This document shows, piece after piece, positions 1 to 8,854 of a stretch of 13,400 bases of DNA (position 1 is its first letter; every line of letters starts with the position of its first letter). The stretch spans positions 10,046 to 23,445 of the forward strand of contig UZAN01048774.1 in the NCBI GenBank assembly GCA_900618425.1. Reading direction: 5' to 3'. The notes below the pieces were generated by a model that did no database searches, was not told the origin of the DNA, and saw only the letters and a program-made list of their open reading frames with translations. The position numbers and the translations under genes are program-made. The stretch comes from Echinostoma caproni (taxonomy: Eukaryota; Platyhelminthes; Trematoda; Plagiorchiida; Echinostomatidae).

Positions 1-297
1 GAATATATATATGTATACATAATAAGTGAGAAAATGTAAGTTGGACAGAGATGTGGCTTACTTGAATTAAGGAGGCAAAAAGATGAATACCTATAGTTGA
101 CACAGTATACAATCTGATCGTGTATAGCTAACTTTTCAAGCAATCTGACCTGATAAGAAACGCCACTGCTGTCCTTTAGTTAGTTGTCGTATCGTTCAGC
201 ATCTCAAACAAACCAGTTGCAAACCAACCTTGAAGGCCAGAGACATCTACTTTTTTCAATCACCCCGTGCGTTATTTTTATTACGCGCCTCAGTGTG
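1..297. other. Upstream non-coding sequence, no gene seen
   Basis: No supported gene. The first 25 bases are an AT-rich TATATGTATACATA-type stretch similar to the tails that flank the SINE copies further on, but no SINE body follows it directly. A 70-codon open frame beginning near 184 runs straight into the SINE copy and has no protein-like character. Confidence 0.5.
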
Positions 298-542
298 TTG
301 AACAGACGGGCAAAGCCCTACAGTCACGAAGACCTGCTGTTCAGTGAGGGAAACCGGCAACCTAAGCCCCGGGAATTGGATTGGCGAACCACATAAGGCC
401 CCGTTAGGTTGTGCGTGGTTTTGAATCAGACAACAGCAAAACTGCCTACCACAAGTTGGATAGTGTTGTTGGGGCTCAAATCTTGGACACTAAGATCTAA
501 AGCACGCCGTGACAGTGACCAAATCACTGCACTATCGCCACC
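298..542 (-). mobile_element. tRNA-derived SINE, copy 1 (full length, minus strand)
   Basis: A dispersed repeat of about 245 bp that recurs at 5970-6211 and, shortened, at 8855-9005. All three copies share blocks such as CTGCTGTT, GGAAAC, AACCTAAGCCCC (with variants) and, in two copies, CTGCCTACCAC. Read on the minus strand, the 5' end looks like a tRNA gene. A box-A-like TAGTGCAGTGA (complement of 524-534) is followed about 40 bases on by a box-B-like GATTTGAGCCC (complement of 472-482; the pol III box-B consensus is GGTTCGANNCC). The spacing fits an internal pol III promoter, which is the hallmark of tRNA-derived SINEs. The left arm of the inverted repeat seen in the other copies is decayed here (GAACAGACG instead of GAACAGCAG), while the right arm CTGCTGTTC (334-342) is intact. 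No target-site duplication was recognised. The family assignment is an inference; the repeat itself is seen directly. Confidence 0.72.
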
Positions 543-1418
543 AACACTCAATCTGCATAGACTACGTTGAGGCTTGTGTTACACCTGTCACCAAACAGAT
601 TGCCAAGGTTTGTGACGTCTCTTAAACCAGGCAGTGGATGATAGAATACTAAAGGTGGTCAAACAGATTCGGTATGAGGGTGTGTTATGGACTGAGAATC
701 ATGACACTTCTAACACTGGAACGGAAACAACAACGCAGACACAATGGGCACAGTGCGGTTTACTTGGCAATGAAAAGGTGTGTAAGAGTAGGTGAGGAAA
801 CTCGGTCACTTTATTGCTTCCCGAGCCTTTTAATCTGTTTGTCATTGTTGACCAGTCAGCAACGTCAAGCACCCAGTTGGACGCATGCACCCTATCCGAC
901 CAGTCATAAGTCCAGACAGAGACTCACCCACTTTACAGCTTTTCTCTTTTGGGTTGTCCTCGTCCAAAGTATGAGTTTTTCGACCGGTTTTTGTTCTTTA
1001 AGTGTGGCCTTTCTAACTGCACGGAAGCCCTAAATTGGAGACTCGGCCATATAGGTTGCATTATGTTTAGAGTCTCGAACCGATATGGCTGAGTGTCGCA
1101 CCTGGCCTTCGACCCCTCACTCACCGGAATTCACTTTTATATGCATGTACGCCGCTTCCAGTATTTCAGTCTTTCCTTCCAATCCTTCATCCAAATGGTT
1201 AGCACATAAACAGCAGCTCGAACATGTCTCGTTCATGGCTGTATAGACTGGAACTGCCTGTACACTTCTATGTGGAGAAAATCATCGAATGTATGGGTAT
1301 ATCCACTTTTTTGCGTTTTTCCTTCAGTTTTTTCTTCATAAAACGCTTTTGTCATTTGTACATAGACCGAGCTAATAGCAGTTCCTTCCGTTTGTATACC
1401 TTCAGCTAAACCTGTAAA
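543..1418. other. Upstream of CDK5RAP1, no supported gene
   Basis: This stretch holds overlapping short open frames on both strands (for example 674-1033 plus, 119 codons) with no recognisable domain and no matching splice context. It should contain the promoter and 5' UTR of CDK5RAP1, and possibly non-coding or poorly conserved first exons, but no core promoter element can be named with confidence. Pyrimidine-rich patches occur around 1165-1190 and 1300-1345. Confidence 0.4.
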
Positions 1419-1478
1419 ATGCGTTCGTTTACGTCAAATCTGACTTTAGTTCGCCCGCTGCTCTCATCATGGATACCG
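1419..1478 (+). CDS. Candidate first coding exon of CDK5RAP1 (unproven)
   Basis: An ATG at 1419 opens 20 codons reading MRSFTSNLTLVRPLL... and then SSWIP. The stretch is rich in Arg, Ser, Thr and Leu with no acidic residue, as expected of a mitochondrial presequence. It ends exactly at a good 5' splice site (CCG|GTAAGA, GT at 1479-1480). CDK5RAP1 of animals is a mitochondrial protein, so the character fits. The difficulty is phase. This frame ends in phase 0, whereas the best acceptor ahead of the YGCQMN exon (AG at 1589-1590) needs phase 1. In another frame the same donor follows ATG GAT ACC G, beginning at 1469 in a strong Kozak context (ATCATGG), and would join in phase to give MDTVFFEVYGCQMN. 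A third option needs no splice: the in-frame ATG at 1545. The start is therefore open. Confidence 0.3.
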
Positions 1479-1590
1479 GTAAGACCAGGCGTTTGATTGC
1501 TCACAATTTTAGAATGTTCGAGGCGTTGCAAATCTGTCTGGACCATGCGGTACAACCGGCCTGTTTTTCTCGCTAACCCTTTCGATTTAG

Positions 1591-1694
1591 TCTTTTTTGA
1601 GGTCTATGGATGTCAGATGAATCACAGTGATACGCAGATTGCCCGATCAATTCTACAACAGGCTGGATTTCGGGAAGCTCCGTCGGTCGAGAAG
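1591..1694 (+). CDS. CDK5RAP1: CDK5RAP1 exon with first cluster Cys (YGCQMN)
   Basis: Encodes FFEVYGCQMNHSDTQIARSI and then LQQAGFREAPSVEK. YGCQMN (Cys codon 1611-1613) is the signature of the UPF0004 N-terminal domain of MiaB/CDK5RAP1 methylthiotransferases, and this Cys ligates the auxiliary [4Fe-4S] cluster that takes part in sulfur insertion at C2 of i6A37. The NHSDT and SILQ elements follow as in animal CDK5RAP1. The left boundary is chosen at a TAG acceptor (1588-1590) preceded by a pyrimidine-rich run and a CTAAC branch-like sequence about 15 bases upstream. A split valine codon (G|TC) would restore the β-strand before YGC. The frame is also open back to a stop at 1494, so the exon could extend upstream with a start at ATG 1545. 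The right boundary is AAG|GTAAAA, phase 0. Identity as CDK5RAP1 is firm; the exact start is not. Confidence 0.85.
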
Positions 1695-1737
1695 GTAAAA
1701 GATGTCTTATAGTTTAAGCGGATTATTTGCGATTCAG
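1695..1737 (+). other. CDK5RAP1: 43-bp micro-intron of CDK5RAP1
   Basis: A GT...AG intron (GTAAAA donor, GATTCAG acceptor) of only 43 bases in phase 0. It must be removed: its length is not a multiple of three, and reading through meets an in-frame TAG after five codons. The protein on either side (SVEK|ANTVLLMTCAIRES) aligns with the family without a gap. It is unusually short next to the 2-3 kb introns that follow. Very short 5' introns are known in schistosomes, which supports a flatworm origin. Confidence 0.9.
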
Positions 1738-1864
1738 GCAAACACGGTTCTGTTGATGACATGCGCGATTCGGGAAAGTGCTGAACTGAAAATTTGGAAA
1801 CGTCTTCACCATTTGCGTCTCCTATCCAATAGGCACAATCTTCATTTGAGAATAGGTATTCTTG
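1738..1864 (+). CDS. CDK5RAP1: CDK5RAP1 exon with second cluster Cys (TCAIRES)
   Basis: Encodes ANTVLLMTCAIRESAE, then LKIWKRLHHLRLL, then SNRHNLHLRIGILG. The TCAIRE motif (Cys codon 1762-1764) supplies the second of the three UPF0004 cysteines; the family usually has TCxxRExA. The downstream W(K/N)RLHxL helix and the RIGILG strand match animal CDK5RAP1 closely. The acceptor is GATTCAG|GCA, phase 0. The donor is CTTG|GTACGT, phase 1, splitting the Gly codon that precedes the third Cys. Beyond the donor the frame drifts into non-conserved sequence before a stop at about 1909, which confirms the exon end. Confidence 0.93.
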
Positions 1865-4800
1865 GTACGTTTCAGCGTTATTGTTGTTTTTTTATTTCTG
1901 AAATTCTGTAATAGTTTTTCGCCGTTTCTTATCACACTTTATGGAGCAATAAAACTCACTATCGATCTCATTGGTTGATCTTAGTTAGTGTTGAACAGAA
2001 ATACTGAAAAGAATCGGCTTCGTCTGTTCCGAAAGTTGGCTGTTCTGGCCGAAAAAATGAGAACGAGGAACAATCGATGTGTGGTATAGAAATAGAAACG
2101 TTTTAAGAGTAGTCAGAATGATTCTGTGTGCATGAAGACAGAATTGGTGCTTTCATATGTACACTTCTTACTCGAGTGCGTACAAAAAAAATAAATAACT
2201 TATTTGCTATTGCTTTGAAGTTTACGTAATGTAATGAAAACCACAGATCGCTATCGATCAATCGCAATAGCGACGAGATCATTTTCCGGAATATGCTATG
2301 CCTCATTTCTCACAGTTGAACTGGTAGCCATGGGAGTTCATGAAAACGGTAGGATGTACTGGTTTTTAACTACTTATCAGATAAAAAGTTAAGTTGTCTT
2401 TACTGAGGAAACAGGCTCCTGTCAATTAAAATACCCTACGGAACATGTAGAATTGGAATACCCAGTATTTATGGTTGAGATTAAAAAGTATGTAACTGAA
2501 ATTGTTAGTGATTTTCCTCCGGAAAATTTGTGCTTACGACACTCCGTTATACTGGTGTCAAGCTATGGTTAGACCAACTATGCTTTGTGTTGTATTGTTT
2601 CTTGTGGATAACGTGAAGACTGGCGTATGTCATGGAGATAGCTGGTAATGAACTGTGCATGAATATCAAGAAAAACTAATTGATCTTCATTCTTCACAGT
2701 CAAACTCGTGCCGCCCCGTAAACGGTTGACCTAAAGTAATATTATTGGTTACCACAGATCACTGAAGAATCACCGTAGGGCCGCCCTGATAAGACCCATC
2801 CCTAAGAGAGACTCTTCAAGGTATTGACTGATTCCTTGTAAGTCAGTTGTGTTGGACGTTTCTGAAACCGGATGACCAACCTGTCTGATGCTCACGATCC
2901 TCTTCAATTTCCTTGCCAACTTTCACTTTCGACTCTTGACACAATAGCTTCTACTGTTCATTCTGTGGCTCGCGTTCCAGATAAGAGTACTGGAACTGTT
3001 CTCCTTCTGTTTCTTGATTCTACCAATGCCCTTGTTTCACTTGACAGTCCCATTCTCATTCCACGTCTCCCTGACAGCCGCTTGAGATTGGCCGTTTTGA
3101 AAGTTATTCTAAACTCCTCTTTTACAATGCAATATGCCTTATGCGATGGTAAAACTTCGTTCTCTTTGGAAGTTAAATTTACCGTCTTCATGATGCCATT
3201 TTGTCTCCTTTCTTTTTTTCCGCGTAAATAAACAATCAGCCTAATCCTGCCAACCTTGTTGCGGACTATGGTAATGCTTGATGGTGATTTTGTACCGCTC
3301 CAGTAGTGGTGTATCTTTCCGCCGCTGTTTCGGCAGTCTAATCGACGGCATTAGTTGATCTCTACCCCGATCTCTTGTGCTTAACGTCTCCGAATGTGGT
3401 AATGTCCCCTTCTACCATAAATTCGGGTCCCGTTATCATCCATTTCACTGGATGCTTACGCAAACCTGTTCACGGTTAGAAAAACCGTCAGAATTTTCTG
3501 TACGCATTCCTGTGGTTCTCGGTGTCCATTACAGTGACGGTTCATCAAACAACCACTTACCGCATCAATTCCATATCTGTGGCAACGCAATCTGATCAAA
3601 CCGGTTCCTTTATGCAATCAAGCTGTTTCAGTTGCCTACCTTGTCTCGGTTAGGCAAATTGATAACCCCGTTGTGAGTTAACCGTTTCGTCTGTTTTCAG
3701 CACGTACACATGTCGCCGATCTACCGGTCGGTGTGCCAACAAGGGTCTCAACATGTAAGCAGGCAGGCCAACTGCAAGTGCTAGCGTGGCATGAAATCAG
3801 ATTACGGCCAAGCTGGGCATTCAAGCAATCGACAAACCAATCAGCACACAATTCAATGCTGATATCGGATTGGCTGAGGTGATTCGAACTAAAAATAGAA
3901 TAAGTCCGCATGGTGTGTGTGGCAGCGGGCAGCACCAGTTAATCAATAAATAATGTCATGGACATGTGCGGTAAACTTTTACAGTTAACTGTAGATCCAC
4001 AACAGTACCCGATTCGGATCACGTCGCTACTCAGTGAAAAGTATGAGGTTGAGCGAGGAAAAAGTGGATCCGATTTTTGCTAGTATACAGTTTATAAAGC
4101 TCATCCTTTCCGGATTCGTTGTGGTTTTTAGTCTTGATTGATCCTGTTCATCCATGGGACTAATCACATACGAATCTGACCTGGCTGACGTGGTTTCGAT
4201 CATTTGTTACGTTTTTCTCCCTTTCGGTCGGCGCGGTATCGCCTGTATTTGGTGAATAACCATAATTATGCTGGTAGCATTTTTTCCGTTTCCTTATTCT
4301 TGGATTCTAAGACGACTCAATCTTTAAGAATGAGGGTGCTATCAATCAAGGGATACCTTGAATTGTGGATTGAGGATAGATGCGCAAGGATGACGGTATT
4401 CTTAACTCAAAATTGCTTTATTTATACGATCAAAGTAAGTAATCCCTACTCAGCTTCCACAGCCAAATAGGCAGATGAGGAATAAAGTATCACAAAACCT
4501 TTTGATTGAAACAAACGCGTCTCTTGGCCTAACTGTCTAATTTCATCATGGACTCTAATTTCACTCATTCATTTGTCACTTGCACTGTTAGAATATTGGT
4601 TTCACTCCTTGTGTTCACCTAATCTTTCAGTAAACGAACAGGCATGTCGATAGAGTACAGGATTGTGGCTATCGTTCAGCACGCGGAGTCTTCCATCGTT
4701 CCGTGCTGTTTGTTACGTTGGTTCAGTAGTGGGCAAATCGGAGAACATCAGGTTTTGCTATCTGACTGAATTGTCATTCAATAACGTGGTTCGGCTCGAG

Positions 4801-5009
4801 GAGATTGTAGTCACCTGTTTTTGTGATTATTGAGGCTGAATCCTAATTTATTCTAACAGGCAGTCACCATTCAAGAAAGAAAAAAAACTGAACACCTGGA
4901 AATCTCATGTCTCTTGATTGTTTTTCTCTCCTGATATAATACGATAAATTCTCCTTGATTCAATCCTCGAGATTTTTAAATTTATTTTTCGTCCTGTTTC
5001 TGTGCGCAG
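1865..5009 (+). other. CDK5RAP1: CDK5RAP1 intron, 3145 bp
   Basis: Runs from a GTACGT donor to an acceptor TGTGCGCAG preceded by a pyrimidine-rich stretch (TTTATTTTTCGTCCTGTTTC). Phase 1. Apart from the 119-codon frame at 2872-3231, listed separately, it holds only short open frames (2103-2306 minus, 3377-3595 plus, 3678-3935 minus, 4204-4470 plus) in which I recognise nothing. No SINE copy of the family found elsewhere in the window was noticed here. Confidence 0.88.
2872..3231 (+). pseudogene. Possible non-LTR retrotransposon endonuclease remnant
   Basis: A 119-codon open frame inside the intron. Its middle reads VARVPDKSTGTVLLLFLDS. The order RVPDK followed by L-x-LFL-x-S resembles the C-terminal end of the apurinic-type endonuclease of jockey/CR1-like elements (commonly TRVPD...LLDLFLTS), where a PLGxSDH motif normally follows. 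That SDH motif is not visible: the frame goes on as SPILIPRLPDSRLRL. The frame starts with ATG and is closed by a stop, but has no promoter, splice context or reverse transcriptase behind it. The likeness is from memory and short. It could be chance coding potential in an intron. Confidence 0.28.
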
Positions 5010-5485
5010 GTTGCATGGCTGAACGTCTCAAAGAGCGTCTTCTCAGTCCCAATGTAGCTCAATCTCTCACTGACCCCGATAATCCGGTCAGTCGGTTTCT
5101 CACCGATGCTCTCCGAGCGCATCCGTCCTGTCCGCTGGGTGCAGATTTTGTTTGTGGACCTGACGCCTATCGTAACTTGCCCCAGTTGATACAGGATGCA
5201 CATGCTGGGCAGTGCGGGGCCAGTGTGACACTGTCATTGGAAGAGACTTATGCCGATATCACTCCGGTGCGTAGATGCCAACCCGCACCGGATGTGGTGG
5301 ACGACGACAGCAGTAAAGAGAAATACTTGGACGGTCCCTCGCAATTGGCACCAGTCGCACTGATTTCCGTGATGCGTGGATGTGACAACATGTGCACTTA
5401 TTGTATCGTCCCGTTTGTTCGCGGTCGGGAACGAAGTAGACCTCTGCGATCCATCGTAGATGAAGCGAGACAATTGGTCGACGAG
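5010..5485 (+). CDS. CDK5RAP1: CDK5RAP1 exon with third Cys and AdoMet cluster
   Basis: The largest exon seen. It completes a split Gly and reads GCMAERLKE (third UPF0004 Cys, codon 5012-5014). GPDAYRNLP begins at 5156, [10 protein letters not shown] ends at 5260, and [20 protein letters not shown] follows. The cysteines of CDNMCTYC (codons at 5381, 5393 and 5402) form the CX3CX2C motif that binds the catalytic [4Fe-4S] cluster and AdoMet. The flanking GRERSRPL is typical of MiaB proteins. Two segments are longer than in vertebrate CDK5RAP1 as I recall it: 5036-5155 (40 codons against about 13) and 5261-5362 (34 codons against about 13, very acidic around [11 protein letters not shown]). The donor is GAG|GTCAGA, phase 0. 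After it the frame becomes non-conserved and stops at about 5513. Confidence 0.95.
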
Positions 5486-5969
5486 GTCAGACATTTGGCT
5501 TTTTCGGCACTCTGATCTTTCTAACCCGAGCTATGTCGAAGAATAACAATGCGAATAGTGTTCGCCTCATTCTGAGTTGGATCATCGGGATTTGAGAACT
5601 TTTCTCTGAAACGCTTTGTCTACCAGGCGAAGGCTATAGCTTGTTTGTCTGATATTCCTTGAACCACATAGTGATCTAACAAAATGGTGATTTTTGTCGG
5701 GGAAAGGGGATAGGATGATGGATGACGGTCTACCGCGAGACCGACAAATCGTTCGTTTAGCGACTGCGGTGAGATCCGAATTGACGAATTGTTGACCGAT
5801 GCCGTTCGTAATGGTCAACAATCCGGCTTTCTCAAAGTTGCTGCATAGGTAATGATGTGCTAGTCTCAGTGACTCGATGAACGGTTATTTAAAAAAAGTC
5901 CCATACGAACTGATTACTTTTCGTTGATAGATCACAGTTTATCTTTTTTTTACTATACATATTCGTGTA

Positions 5970-6211
5970 GTGAACAGCAGACCGGGCGAACCCCATAGTC
6001 ACGAATGCCTGCTGTTCCGTCATGGAAACGGGTAGCCTAAGCCCCAGGACTTGGAATGGCAAACGACATCAGGCGCCACTAGAACAGGTGTGGTATTGAA
6101 CCGCAAAGCTGCCTACCACCAACTTTAAGTGGCAGTGGCGGGCTTGAATCTCGACCGTCCAGTCCAAAGTATGCCGGTGATAGCCTTTAAACCTCTGCAC
6201 CGCCATTCCCC
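5970..6211 (-). mobile_element. tRNA-derived SINE, copy 2 (full length, minus strand)
   Basis: The best preserved of the three copies, about 242 bp, antisense to the host gene. On the minus strand it begins with a tRNA-like head: box-A-like CGGTGCAGAGG (complement of 6192-6202), then a segment like an anticodon arm (ACTTTGGACTGGAC), then box-B-like GATTCAAGCCC (complement of 6140-6150) and CGCCACTGCC resembling an acceptor stem. The tRNA-unrelated body follows. Its 3' end carries a perfect 9-bp inverted repeat, GAACAGCAG (5972-5980) with CTGCTGTTC (6009-6017), separated by 28 bases. Beyond it lies a TATACATATTCGTG tail like that of copy 3. No target duplication was recognised. The parent tRNA cannot be named with confidence. 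Confidence 0.78.
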
Positions 6212-7070
6212 AGTGGTGGTATCAGTGAAATTGATGAATTTCGGCTTATCGCTAACAAAGTTCGTTTTCAGGAACCGATAAGAACGTGTTTTCTCCACCC
6301 TCACCGATTTGTATTATTGCACTATCCCGCTTTTAGCCTGAGTTTGTGATAAACGGGTCTTGCTCAGTACGAAATCGATCTATGATCATATTGACGCGCA
6401 CAATTCACACCTGACAAGTGTCCCCAAATGAACGCATGATCACTCGTGGTCTACCTTGTCCCCGTTATTTTCGCCACCATAGTTTGGAAGAATCTTTGCC
6501 TAATTCATTTTCATAGCCAGCGTGTGAATTTTACTGACCGGTTCTTCCTTTTTTTCTTCGTGTCGTTTTCACCGATCCACACGACATCGTTATCGGATCC
6601 GCAACATCGGTCTCTGGTGTCTGGTGCCTCTGAACAATCGAATAAGCTAATCCAGGCTTGATCCTCTAAATCAGTTTCTGCTTTTCCCGATTCGGTTTGT
6701 GTTTCTTACATTATGTATCGAATAAGTGCTGGGTTGCTGCGGACGTTTGGGTATTTTATGAATGAACAGTTCTACTGCACAGTTTCCGGTTCGAATAAAG
6801 GTTTCCAATGAGCAGTGATTGTAAATAATCCCACTATTCGCTGTTTCACTTTGTCTACCTTTCACTAAAAATAATGATATACTGGGTCGGAAGAACCGAT
6901 CAATAAGGATTTGGAAAACACCTATGTACACGGAACTGTGGAGACCACTGTGAAGCAACAGTTCATATTTCTAATTTCCAGATAATTCACCAATGTGAAC
7001 GTTTATTTCTATAATACTTCGTATATTCCAATCGGGCTTTGCCACAGAAACCTTGGCATTTATACGGATC

Positions 7071-7117
7071 ACCCGAGGTTGTCGTCATGCCGGACTATCA
7101 AGTTCGCACCCTCGGGT
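7071..7117. repeat. Short inverted repeat in intron
   Basis: ACCCGAGG at 7071-7078 pairs perfectly with CCTCGGGT at 7110-7117 across a 31-base loop. The right arm runs into GGTCGATTCCC, which is box-B-like, and a TGGCATTTATACGG upstream is weakly box-A-like. A cloverleaf cannot be drawn convincingly, so this is reported only as a hairpin that might be an old pol III-type repeat. Confidence 0.3.
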
Positions 7118-7531
7118 CGATTCCCCCTATGTATGTAGATGCCCAAATAGGTGACCAAAACCGGCGCACGGAAGCGCATGGTTAATGGTTATAAGAACTG
7201 AACTGATCTGTAGATACCCATACCTAGCCTCCGTTAGCTTCGGTGTACAGTGTACCCACAGTCACTTTTGAGACCCCGATTACAATAATGCGTAAGACCT
7301 CTGAACAACAAAAATNAAATCGGTCACAAATCGAATTTTAGTGTAAGAAAAATGCACTGCAGCGAAAAACCCCTTTTCGCGGTGATTTATCTAATCCCAA
7401 TGAATAAACGTGTATACTTCGGGATAGTGGATGCAATCAAGGCAATCGTTTTCACCTTCATTTTCCATCCTCCGTGTAAATCAAATCTTTAATGCGCGGT
7501 TGTCTGTTCGGTGTCTCATCTTTTATCTCAG

Positions 7532-7768
7532 GGTGTAAAAGAGGTCACTTTGCTCGGTCAGAATGTGAATAGCTATTGCGATCGATCAGCTGATACTGTA
7601 CCGCTTACACAAGCCGTTTCGGCCACACTCAGTCCCGGATTTCGTACAGTCTATCGACCGAAACAGGGCGGCTGGCGTTTTGTCGATTTGTTGGATGAAG
7701 TGAGCCGAATCAGTCCGGAATTGCGTGTTCGATTCACGTCACCTCATCCGAAAGATTTCCCGGTCGAA
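7532..7768 (+). CDS. CDK5RAP1: CDK5RAP1 exon, radical-SAM core (GQNVNS)
   Basis: 79 codons in phase 0 at both ends. It opens with GVKEVTLLGQNVNSY, the strongly conserved MiaB/CDK5RAP1 strand and loop of the radical-SAM barrel. It continues through SPGFRTVYRPKQGGWRFVDL and closes with LRVRFTSPHPKDFPVE, where TSPHPKDFP is close to diagnostic of CDK5RAP1. The acceptor is ATCTCAG|GGT and the donor is GAA|GTAAGT, both near-perfect. The seam with the previous exon (QLVDE|GVKEV) matches the family with no gap. The segment between GQNVNSY and KQGG is about the usual length, so the two insertions of the preceding exon have no counterpart here. Confidence 0.95.
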
Positions 7769-8054
7769 GTAAGTTCACTCGGTTTGTTATACCTCACCTA
7801 GTCCTTCCTTGTTGTGAGGTTGAATTTGATCTTCTCCCAACCGACAGAGTTCCGTAAATCATTCGTAGTTTACCCTGTCCTGTTGCATGAAACAGACTAC
7901 CAATTCAAATGATCTCACTCAATGATTCTCCGTTTCGTTGTGCCCAGTTCCAGCTGTCCATTGAGTGATGGCAACCCGAACACCATGTATAACAGTCAAT
8001 TCAATGCTGAAGGAGAAAGCACGATCCAATTGGGTGATAAAGATTACCAAGAAA

Positions 8055-8098
8055 TTTGATTGATTGATTTGATTTGATTTTTTGATTGTAACCCGCAA
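8055..8098 (+). repeat. TTGAT-rich simple repeat
   Basis: An imperfect tract of TTGAT/TGAT units (TTGATTGATTGATTTGATTT and on to TTTTTTGATTG). Such tails are often left by the 3' ends of non-LTR retrotransposons. The preceding 130 bases would be the candidate 3' UTR, but no coding remnant is recognisable upstream, so this remains a simple repeat of unknown origin. Confidence 0.6.
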
Positions 8099-8854
8099 AC
8101 TGCCGCTGTCGAGTTTCGGCACGTACCGTCGATCATCATGGGGATATAACGGAGCACACACCCGCTGTTGAGTTCATGTGCAATCCGCGAGCTGTATCAT
8201 CAGCACTCACTAATTTAAGGCTAAAATGTGCATGACAGTGCAGGACACGGCTAGTTGTTATTGTTGTGCTTACTCGGACCAAACGACACAGTGGAAACAG
8301 GGGGAGGTGGAAGAAGTGTCACGCTCAGCAAAACCATTCTCCACCCAGGTCTCTGTAGTCAACGCCTTATACAGAGAAGAACAACGTTCGCCTAAGGAAA
8401 ACAGGAGGAGCAGGAACCGGATAATACGTAGTTGCGAGGAATATGCGTGCACCAGGGTCAGAAACTCAAACAAAATGTGTGGCAGGATAATCACTATGGT
8501 CGCAGTGATGCGGCCGAATCTGCCATCATTGTTGATCATACAGTGAGGGGTTTATAACAGGAAGACAGATGATGTGTTAAATAGTCTTTCCGAGATGGCG
8601 GTTTGCTTTTCAGCATCCATATCGCTTGAATAAGATTTGTCTCCCGGGGAAATTTTTAGTTCAACCATTAGGGGGCAGCGTGAGTAGTGCAAGTGACTTC
8701 GCGAACACCCGTGATCCGTTTTACATTTGATTGCGATTTATGCACTGCGCATCTAACGCTGTACACTTGTCCAGTTTTTAGATTATCTCATTAAGACAAG
8801 CACTGAGGATCTTATCACTGCTTTTGTTCATTATATACATATATTTGTGTGTGA

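Larger units (their letters stand above)
5486..7531 (+). other. CDK5RAP1: CDK5RAP1 intron, 2046 bp
   Basis: GTCAGA donor to a strong acceptor (a T/C-rich run, then TTTTATCTCAG). Phase 0. It contains SINE copy 2 (5970-6211), a short hairpin (7071-7117) and the single ambiguous base at 7316. Open frames at 5582-5821 (minus), 6446-6661 (plus) and 6671-6958 (minus, 95 codons) show no recognisable domain. Nothing else supportable is seen. Confidence 0.88.

Noticed and set aside
674..1033. 119-codon plus-strand frame upstream of the gene
   Set aside because: No recognisable motif, overlapping minus-strand frames of similar quality, and no splice link to the CDK5RAP1 exons.
4955..5009. N-terminal extension of the 186-codon frame at 4955-5515, which reads like a hydrophobic leader
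   Set aside because: It is the pyrimidine-rich 3' end of the intron translated by chance; the conserved protein begins exactly after the CAG at 5007-5009.
3790..8040. Shared 14-mer CAATTCAATGCTGA at about 3849 and 7997
   Set aside because: The flanks do not align beyond about 14 bases, so it may be chance; not enough to call a repeat pair.
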